Assembly: GCA_903854455.1 (NCBI GenBank)
Contig: CAINWJ010000028.1
Span: 1 to 16,193, forward strand
Direction of reading: 5' to 3'
DNA length: 16,193 nt
From: Candidatus Peribacteria bacterium
Lineage (GTDB): Bacteria > Patescibacteriota > Gracilibacteria > Peribacterales > Peribacteraceae
Within the stretch, counting starts at the first letter, position 1, and the number at the start of each line of letters is the position of its first letter. The notes beneath the pieces are model-generated. The model was not told the DNA's origin and ran no database searches. It worked only from the letters and a program-made list of their open reading frames with translations. The position numbers and the translations under genes are program-made. Below, one piece after another: positions 12,081 to 16,193 of the stretch.

Positions 12081-12132
12081 ACTTTTTAGCCTGACACTTT
12101 TCCCCTACCTACTTTTTTAACCTGACACTTTT
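12081..12132 (+). repeat. Direct repeat pair containing CCTGACACTTTT
   Basis: Two copies (12081-12101 and 12111-12132) of ACTTTTT(T)A(G/A)CCTGACACTTTT lie 30 nt apart in the gene-free stretch 11931-12273. The role is unknown. This 343-nt region otherwise holds REP copies 3 and 4 and a second short repeat; I see no gene in it. Confidence 0.7.
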
Positions 12133-12200
12133 TTGGGCATGAAGAATTGGGGAAGAGTATTGCTCTTACCATAGCCCAAAGCTCTCATGAATTACCTACA

Positions 12201-12231
12201 TGCCCCATTTTTTCTATCTGCCCCATTTTTT
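12201..12231 (+). repeat. Direct repeat TGCCCCATTTTTT x2
   Basis: TGCCCCATTTTTT at 12201-12213 and again at 12219-12231, 18 nt apart, immediately before REP copy 4. No known function. Confidence 0.7.
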
Positions 12232-12258
12232 ATAAGGGAGCGGAATGCTTTCCGCGCG
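12232..12258 (-). repeat. REP copy 4 (inverted), next to the prfB 3' end
   Basis: The minus strand has hairpin GCGGAA-AGCA-TTCCGC (12255-12240), followed by TCCCTT as in copy 2. It begins about 15 nt beyond the prfB stop codon, so it would form part of the prfB mRNA 3' end. Confidence 0.85.
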
Positions 12259-12273
12259 CACCTGACCCTGACC

Positions 12274-13363
12274 CTACTCCTCCCTCGCCTCCCTCTTCAG
12301 CTCCGCATCAATCAAAAGATCCAGATCACCATCCAGCACGCCATTGGTATCACTCGTCTCATAGTTCGTCCTGAGATCCTTCACCATTTGGTACGGATGC
12401 AGGACGTAACTGCGGATCTGGCTGCCGAAATCGGCACTGACGTGCGATCCCTTGAGCTTACGCTTCTCCGCCTCTTCCTCCTCCAATTTCTTCTCAAGCA
12501 GTTTCGCCTTCAGCATGTGCATGGCACGTTCACGGTTCTGCAGCTGGCTGCGCTCGTTCTGGCATGCCACGACGATGCCGGTGGGGAGGTGTGTCATGCG
12601 CACGGCGCTATCGGTCTTGTTCACGTGCTGCCCACCGGCTCCACCGGAGCGGTAGGTATCGATCCTCAGATCCTCCTGCCGGACTTCGATCTCCGTGGTA
12701 CCGGACATGTCGGGCAATACTTCGACAAGTGCAAATGATGTCTGGCGAAGATTCTTCGCATTGAACGGTGACAGCCGGACCAACCGGTGCGTTCCGCGCT
12801 CACATTTCAAATGACCGTACGCCGCGTCACCAGCAACGTGGATCGTCATGGACTTGATGCCGGCTTCCTGCCCGTCCGTCCGCTCGACGACCTCCGTCTT
12901 CCACTCCTTGCGCTCAGCGTAGCGCAAATACATACGTCCCAGCATCCCCGCCCAGTCCTGCGCCTCGGTCCCGCCTGCGCCTCCCGAAATGGTCAGGTAC
13001 GCATTCCCGAGATCGTACTTGCCACCCAGGTACAGCGCTCGCTCGGCAATCTGCCAGCGGCTCATCAGCTTGGCATATTCTTTTTCAAGCTCTGCCAGAT
13101 CCGTCGCAGCACTCTCCCTCGCAATGTCATGTAGATCCTGCACCTCCGAGGCAAGCGCAATCATCGGCTCCCACTGCTTTTTGAATCCTTTCAACTGTGT
13201 AAATAGTCCCTCCGCGCGCTTGTGATCGTTCCACAAATCGGATGCCTGCGTCTGCTCCTCCAGTTTCGTGATCTGCGATGGAATCCCGCGCTTCTCAAAG
13301 AGAGTCCTTGCCCATGTTCACTGCACTCAGCAGCTCGGCGAGCTTTTTCAGCAGCTCATCCAT
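12274..13363 (-). CDS. prfB: Peptide chain release factor 2, programmed +1 frameshift
   Basis: RF2 ends translation at UGA and UAA by entering the ribosomal A site and releasing the peptide. The first frame starts at ATG 13363 (MDELLKKLAELLSAVNMGKDSL) and meets TGA at 13297-13295. Skipping T13297 continues in the +1 frame with EKRGIPSQITKLEEQTQASD to the stop at 12274. The joined protein is 362 aa, close to E. coli RF2 (365). SGGAGGTEAQDWA, the UGA-reading SPF tripeptide (about 198-200) and the catalytic GGQ (about 243-245, in SGGAGGQHVNKTDSAVR) are intact. The slip site CTT TGA G matches the well-known RF2 autoregulatory site: low RF2 lets the ribosome slip, high RF2 terminates. This gene therefore controls its own level and is not a pseudogene. 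It lies downstream of gpmI on the same strand, with its own candidate promoter. Confidence 0.95.
13294..13309 (-). promoter_or_regulatory. prfB +1 recoding site
   Basis: Minus strand: AAGGA (13309-13305), four bases, then CTT TGA G. CTT is the last zero-frame codon (13300-13298), TGA the in-frame stop and GAG the first +1 codon (13296-13294). AAGGA is a weak counterpart of the Shine-Dalgarno-like stimulator found upstream of the slip in other bacteria, here slightly farther away than the usual three bases. Confidence 0.85.
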
Positions 13364-13386
13364 GGGAAAGGGGGGAAGATGAAATG

Positions 13387-13416
13387 ATTGTACGGTGAGA
13401 GAGACAGAAAGAACAA
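13387..13416 (-). promoter_or_regulatory. Candidate prfB promoter
   Basis: Minus strand TTGTTC (13416-13411; 3/6), 18-nt spacer, TACAAT (13392-13387; 5/6). The expected start near 13380 gives a leader of about 17 nt before ATG 13363, without a Shine-Dalgarno motif. Confidence 0.4.
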
Positions 13417-13426
13417 TATTGAGAAC

Positions 13427-13492
13427 GAAGAAACCAAGGATTTCAAGGAAGTTCGTTGGTTTCTTTGCCTCCCTTGGTTTCCTCCAATTCAT
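13427..13492. repeat. Hairpin element B3 (9-nt period) between gpmI and prfB
   Basis: Left arm 13427-13450 (GAAGAAACCAAGGATTTCAAG) and right arm 13455-13492 (TTGGTTTCT, TTGCCTCCC, TTGGTTTCC units) are complementary around a very short loop. The right end, GGTTTCCTCCAATTC, resembles the right end of B2 (GGTTTCCTTTAATTC). It lies 40 nt downstream of the gpmI stop. Confidence 0.8.
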
Positions 13493-13532
13493 CGAAAATT
13501 TTCATCAGCCCTGATTACTCACTATTCATCCA

Positions 13533-15035
13533 CTACTTCATCTCCCCCGGCACCGGCAATCCCATGATCCGGAGACACAGCGGCGCGATGTCCTTGAGCC
13601 CCTTCATGTCCTTCAGATCTTTCGCTGACTTCACGAGCGATGAATGGACGAAGGTCTGCACCGGACTCGTCGTGTGGCTGGGATTCGTCGTCACCCCATC
13701 CTCCAGCAGCATGCACTCCGCATTGCCGTGGTCCGCGGTGATGATCCAGTCGTAGCCAGCCGCTTCCAGCTTGGGCAGGAGGATCGCCAAATTCTTATCA
13801 ACTGTCTCACACGCGATGACTGCCGCATCCAGCTTGCCGCCGTGACCCACCAGATCGGGATTGGCGTAGTTCATGAGGATGAAATCGTACGTGCCGAGGT
13901 TATCGACGACCGTCTTCGTGATACCGGCAGCACTCATCTCCGGCGCATCGGCGAAGTTCGGCACTTTAGGCGATTCAACGATGATGCGTGTCTCACCCGG
14001 ATACGGCTCCTGCCGCTGGGCGTTGAAGAAGAACGTCACGTGCGCGAACTTATCCGTCTCGCCGACGCGCAGCTGCTTCAAGCCGGCATTTGAAATGGTT
14101 TCACCGAGCGTGTTCTTTACTTCATTCGGCGGGAATGCGACGGGGAGATGATCGGAGTAGGGCCCCATACAGGAGACATCGGCCACACGAACAGGGCGCG
14201 CAAACTCGGTGAACTTCTCATCTTCCAGTGCGCGGACGATCTGGATCTGGCGATCGGAACGGAAATTCAAGATCACCACCGTGTCCTCGCTCTTGATCGG
14301 CTGGAAATCCTTGGTCTTGAGCGGGTGAATGTAGTAATCAGTCTTCTCCTTGTCCGGCGCCTTGGCGTACCACTGCTTGGCACCAACGGAGAGATCCGGG
14401 CAATCCTCGCCAACCCCGAGTGTGAGCAGATCGTACGCAATCTTCGTGCGGTTCACGTACTGCTTGTCCCTGTCCATGGCGTAGTACCGGCCAACCAGTG
14501 ACGCGATCTTCACGAACGTCTCTTTATCAACCTTCTTCTTGAACAGATCGTAGTCGATGGAGAACTGCTGCTCCGGCACGTCGCGACCGTCGCCGACGAG
14601 GTGCAGGACGACGCGAGAAACACCACGCTTCTTGGCCATCTGAATCATGGCGAAGAGGTGGTCGATGTGTCCGTGGACGCCGCCGTAGGAGAACAGCACC
14701 TCCAGATGCAGCGGACCGTTCTTCGCCTTCGCACGATCGCACGCCGCAGTCAGAACGGGATTCGAGAAAAAATCACCTCTCTTGATGGCCTGATTGATCT
14801 CCTCCAGCGGCTGCCACACGACACGACCGGCACCGAGTGTCAGGTGCCCCGGTTCACTGGCGCCCTGCTGCCCGTCCGGCAGTCCCACAGCATTCCCCGA
14901 CGCCTGCATGATGACATTGGGGATTTCTTTCTCCATGCGCGTGACCGTCGGCATCTTCGCGAGTGTTCGGGCATTGCCGGGACCCGGCGGCGCGACACCG
15001 AAACCATCGAGGACAATGAGGCAGAGCTTCTTCAT
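13533..15035 (-). CDS. gpmI: 2,3-bisphosphoglycerate-independent phosphoglycerate mutase
   Basis: Interconverts 3- and 2-phosphoglycerate in glycolysis using two Mn ions and a phosphoserine intermediate. The protein is 500 aa from ATG 15035 (family about 510). The phosphatase-like domain begins with LCLIVLDGFG (4-13). ASGNAVGLPDGQQGASEPGH (45-64) contains the catalytic Ser60, where most members read GNSEVGHL. DGRDVPEQ and NFRSDRQIQIVRAL are the substrate loops of the inserted domain, and NPDLVGHGG, ITADHGNAE and NPSHTTSPV supply the metal ligands near the C-terminus. The start was chosen because MKKLCLIVLDGFG is the normal N-terminus. An upstream in-frame start would add 50 hydrophobic residues read through a divergent promoter region. 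Overall the catalytic set is complete, so the enzyme should be active. prfB follows on the same strand after repeat B3. Confidence 0.95.
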   Translation of the reverse strand: MKKLCLIVLDGFGVAPPGPGNARTLAKMPTVTRMEKEIPNVIMQASGNAVGLPDGQQGASEPGHLTLGAGRVVWQPLEEINQAIKRGDFFSNPVLTAACDRAKAKNGPLHLEVLFSYGGVHGHIDHLFAMIQMAKKRGVSRVVLHLVGDGRDVPEQQFSIDYDLFKKKVDKETFVKIASLVGRYYAMDRDKQYVNRTKIAYDLLTLGVGEDCPDLSVGAKQWYAKAPDKEKTDYYIHPLKTKDFQPIKSEDTVVILNFRSDRQIQIVRALEDEKFTEFARPVRVADVSCMGPYSDHLPVAFPPNEVKNTLGETISNAGLKQLRVGETDKFAHVTFFFNAQRQEPYPGETRIIVESPKVPNFADAPEMSAAGITKTVVDNLGTYDFILMNYANPDLVGHGGKLDAAVIACETVDKNLAILLPKLEAAGYDWIITADHGNAECMLLEDGVTTNPSHTTSPVQTFVHSSLVKSAKDLKDMKGLKDIAPLCLRIMGLPVPGEMK

Positions 15036-15102
15036 GGCGGGCAACCTACCATTGATGCTCCAGTCACGCCAAGGATTCTGGAGAAAGGGCAATGACCAGA
15101 AA

Positions 15103-15138
15103 ACTATACTTGCAAAATAAGCATAAAAAGTGTATAGT
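15103..15138 (+). promoter_or_regulatory. Promoter with overlapping inverted repeat before the 88-aa gene
   Basis: TTGCAA (15110-15115; 4/6), exactly 17 nt, TATAGT (15133-15138; 5/6); the start near 15145 leaves an 18-nt AT-rich leader before ATG 15163. An inverted repeat ACTATAC (15103-15109)/GTATAGT (15132-15138) brackets it. The repeat could be an operator, or it may place a -10 on each strand for divergent transcription with gpmI. Confidence 0.55.
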
Positions 15139-15162
15139 GATGACAAATAAACAAATAATTCT

Positions 15163-15429
15163 ATGCCGACAGCTCTACCGACCAACGTCCAGGACGTCCT
15201 GAAGAAGGCGCGGGAATTGCTCCCGTCACTGCCGCCTGAGAAACGGGTGGAAGTCGAGCAGTTGATTGAAAAGCTAACTCTGGAGCAAAAGTCCTACGAT
15301 GAAGGACTCCGAAAGCTTGATGCGGATGTGACACATGAATATTCGCAACTAATCCATGAAGTTGAAAATCAGGAACATGCAGATAATGAAAAATCTGCGA
15401 ACGCGATACTGGCAGAAGCAAACAAGTAA
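15163..15429 (+). CDS. Small coiled-coil protein, unknown
   Basis: An 88-residue protein (MPTALPTNVQDVLKKARELL...) I cannot assign to a family. After a short N-terminal stretch it is almost wholly helical and charged: VQDVLKKARELLPSLPPEKR (9-28), then VEVEQLIEKLTLEQKSYDEGLRKLDADV (29-56) and a second helix to the Lys-ending C-terminus. The pattern fits an antiparallel helical hairpin or coiled coil. There is no signal peptide, membrane helix or cysteine, so it is probably cytoplasmic. A good promoter with an 18-nt leader precedes it; there is no Shine-Dalgarno sequence. The next gene, also coiled coil, starts only 33 nt later on the same strand, so the two are probably one operon and may act together. 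Confidence 0.75.
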   Translation: MPTALPTNVQDVLKKARELLPSLPPEKRVEVEQLIEKLTLEQKSYDEGLRKLDADVTHEYSQLIHEVENQEHADNEKSANAILAEANK

Positions 15430-15462
15430 ATATCTTTCATATATTTCATTCCCATTTATTCT

Positions 15463-16193
15463 ATGGAAAACAACTGCGAACCAAAGCGCCCCATACTGAA
15501 CAGACTCCTCAGAGGAAAACGGCAGCCTGAAGCACGGCAGGAAGAGGAAGTAATGTCTGAAGAAGAGCGAGAGAAAATAAAGGAAAGCATGCAAGAAAGA
15601 ATGAAGAAAATGAAAGATGCCTCACAAAAAGCAGGAGGAGAAGCAAAGGTAAAATACGATGAATTTGCGAAAGCATACACAGAGAAGAGACAGAGTCTTG
15701 CTGATGCTGACACAAGCGTCAGACAAACATTTGAACAATTACAAGCGCTTATTAATGAACATGAACCCGTTGTCACGAAAGAGGTATTTGAAACGGGAGC
15801 AAAGAAAGCCAGAGAGAAAACTGAGAATGCAAGAAAGAAATTTGAGGAAGGATCTCTTGATAAGGACGCAAGGCAATACTTTGATAATGGAAAGCAATAT
15901 TGGATGGCAATGAAAGATGAATATACCTATTGGAAAACTGAAAAACAAAACAATGAAAGTGTCGTGGATCAGGAGCGCATGAGCCAATTACAAGAATCAC
16001 TGAGACCGCAGATCCTCGCGGTAAATCAAGGTATGGCACTGGCAAGAGTACAAATTGACAAAGCAAATCAAAACGAAGTGAATGAGGCTCTGAAGTTAAA
16101 AGCTGATCAGACAACGGTGACTGAGGCACTCAAGTTGAAGGCTGATCAGACAACGATGACTGAGGCACTCAAGTTGAAGGCTGATCAGGCAAC
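15463..16193 (+). CDS. Long coiled-coil protein with 13-residue tandem repeats, C-terminus beyond the right edge
   Basis: The frame from ATG 15463 stays open to the window end (243 codons), so the gene continues. The N-terminus (MENNCEPKRPILNRLLRGKR) is basic and lacks a clear signal peptide. Residues 24-130 are dominated by Glu, Lys and Gln with few hydrophobics (EEEVMSEEEREKIKESMQER), predicting long helices or coiled coil. Residues 140-190 contain several Tyr and Trp (QYWMAMKDEYTYWK). From about residue 194 a 13-residue repeat appears: one degenerate copy, then NEALKLKADQTTV, TEALKLKADQTTM and TEALKLKADQ cut by the edge. Repeats of the type LKADQTTV occur in trimeric coiled-coil stalks of phage fibres and adhesins, so an elongated structural protein is possible, but the lack of an export signal argues against a simple adhesin. 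The function is unknown. Confidence 0.8.
   Translation, partial: MENNCEPKRPILNRLLRGKRQPEARQEEEVMSEEEREKIKESMQERMKKMKDASQKAGGEAKVKYDEFAKAYTEKRQSLADADTSVRQTFEQLQALINEHEPVVTKEVFETGAKKAREKTENARKKFEEGSLDKDARQYFDNGKQYWMAMKDEYTYWKTEKQNNESVVDQERMSQLQESLRPQILAVNQGMALARVQIDKANQNEVNEALKLKADQTTVTEALKLKADQTTMTEALKLKADQA
16081..16193 (+). repeat. 39-nt tandem repeat in the right-edge coiled-coil gene
   Basis: Units 16081-16119, 16120-16158 and 16159-16193 (cut by the window end) encode [NT]EALKLKADQTT[VM]. The second and third units are nearly identical, pointing to recent expansion. A diverged unit occupies about 16042-16080. The total copy number cannot be seen. Confidence 0.9.

Larger units (their letters stand above)
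11260..12258 (+). mobile_element. REP/RAYT unit (REPtron-like): transposase gene between REP pairs
   Basis: A Y1 HUH transposase gene (11493-11930) lies between four copies of one REP hairpin: forward (11260), inverted (11318), forward (11955), inverted (12232). Forward/inverted REP pairs around a RAYT gene are the known layout of REP-associated tyrosine transposase loci. The ends given are the outermost REPs; no target-site duplication can be read. The unit sits between tRNA-Ser and the 3' end of prfB. Confidence 0.75.

Noticed and set aside
12187..12738. 183-codon plus-strand open frame
   Set aside because: It is antisense to the conserved C-terminal part of prfB and starts in REP/repeat DNA.
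13295..13297. prfB as a frameshifted pseudogene
   Set aside because: The break is exactly CTT TGA at the conserved RF2 recoding position, and the joined protein is full length with SPF and GGQ.
1..16193. UGA recoded as glycine
   Set aside because: UGA ends several genes at the expected family length, and RF2 is present with UGA-dependent autoregulation.

Overview
The window looks like part of the chromosome of an uncultivated bacterium. Compact genes, almost no Shine-Dalgarno motifs before starts, some apparently leaderless promoters and several unrecognised small or coiled-coil proteins would suit a Patescibacteria/CPR lineage, but this is inference. UGA is a stop codon here: it ends the GT2 gene, ahcY and the transposase, and prfB (RF2) is present with its UGA-sensing frameshift. 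The organism therefore does not use the UGA=Gly code of Gracilibacteria and Absconditabacteria.

Left part (1-7.3 kb). A large unrecognised protein runs off the left edge on the minus strand. Next comes an envelope-glycan block: an NAD-dependent sugar epimerase (-), a GT2 polyprenyl-phosphate glycosyltransferase overlapping a GT-C-like membrane glycosyltransferase (+), a UDP-glucuronate 4-epimerase (-), a small Cys-rich ORF (-) and UDP-glucose 6-dehydrogenase (-). Ugd (UDP-Glc to UDP-GlcA) and the 4-epimerase (UDP-GlcA to UDP-GalA) form a short uronic-acid pathway. The two transferases would attach sugars through a lipid carrier.

Middle part (7.4-11 kb). A PfkB-family kinase, probably adenosine kinase, precedes ahcY (S-adenosylhomocysteine hydrolase), suggesting SAH recycling and adenosine salvage. 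Two small unknown charged proteins follow, the second with a strong promoter.

Right part (11.1-16.2 kb). A tRNA-Ser(CGA) is followed by a REP-associated tyrosine transposase (RAYT) among four copies of a REP hairpin, one with compensatory stem changes. Then come prfB with a programmed +1 frameshift, gpmI (iPGM), and two plus-strand coiled-coil genes. The last has a 39-nt tandem repeat and runs off the right edge.

The most unusual feature is a set of short-period arrays. Seven places carry 7-nt (GAATGTA, GTGGAAA) or 9-nt (GAAACCAAG-like) repeats. Five have a purine-rich arm followed by a complementary pyrimidine-rich arm, forming long imperfect hairpins. They lie between genes, often against start or stop codons, and also in frame inside ugd and an epimerase gene. 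All annotation is from reading the sequence only; no database search was run.
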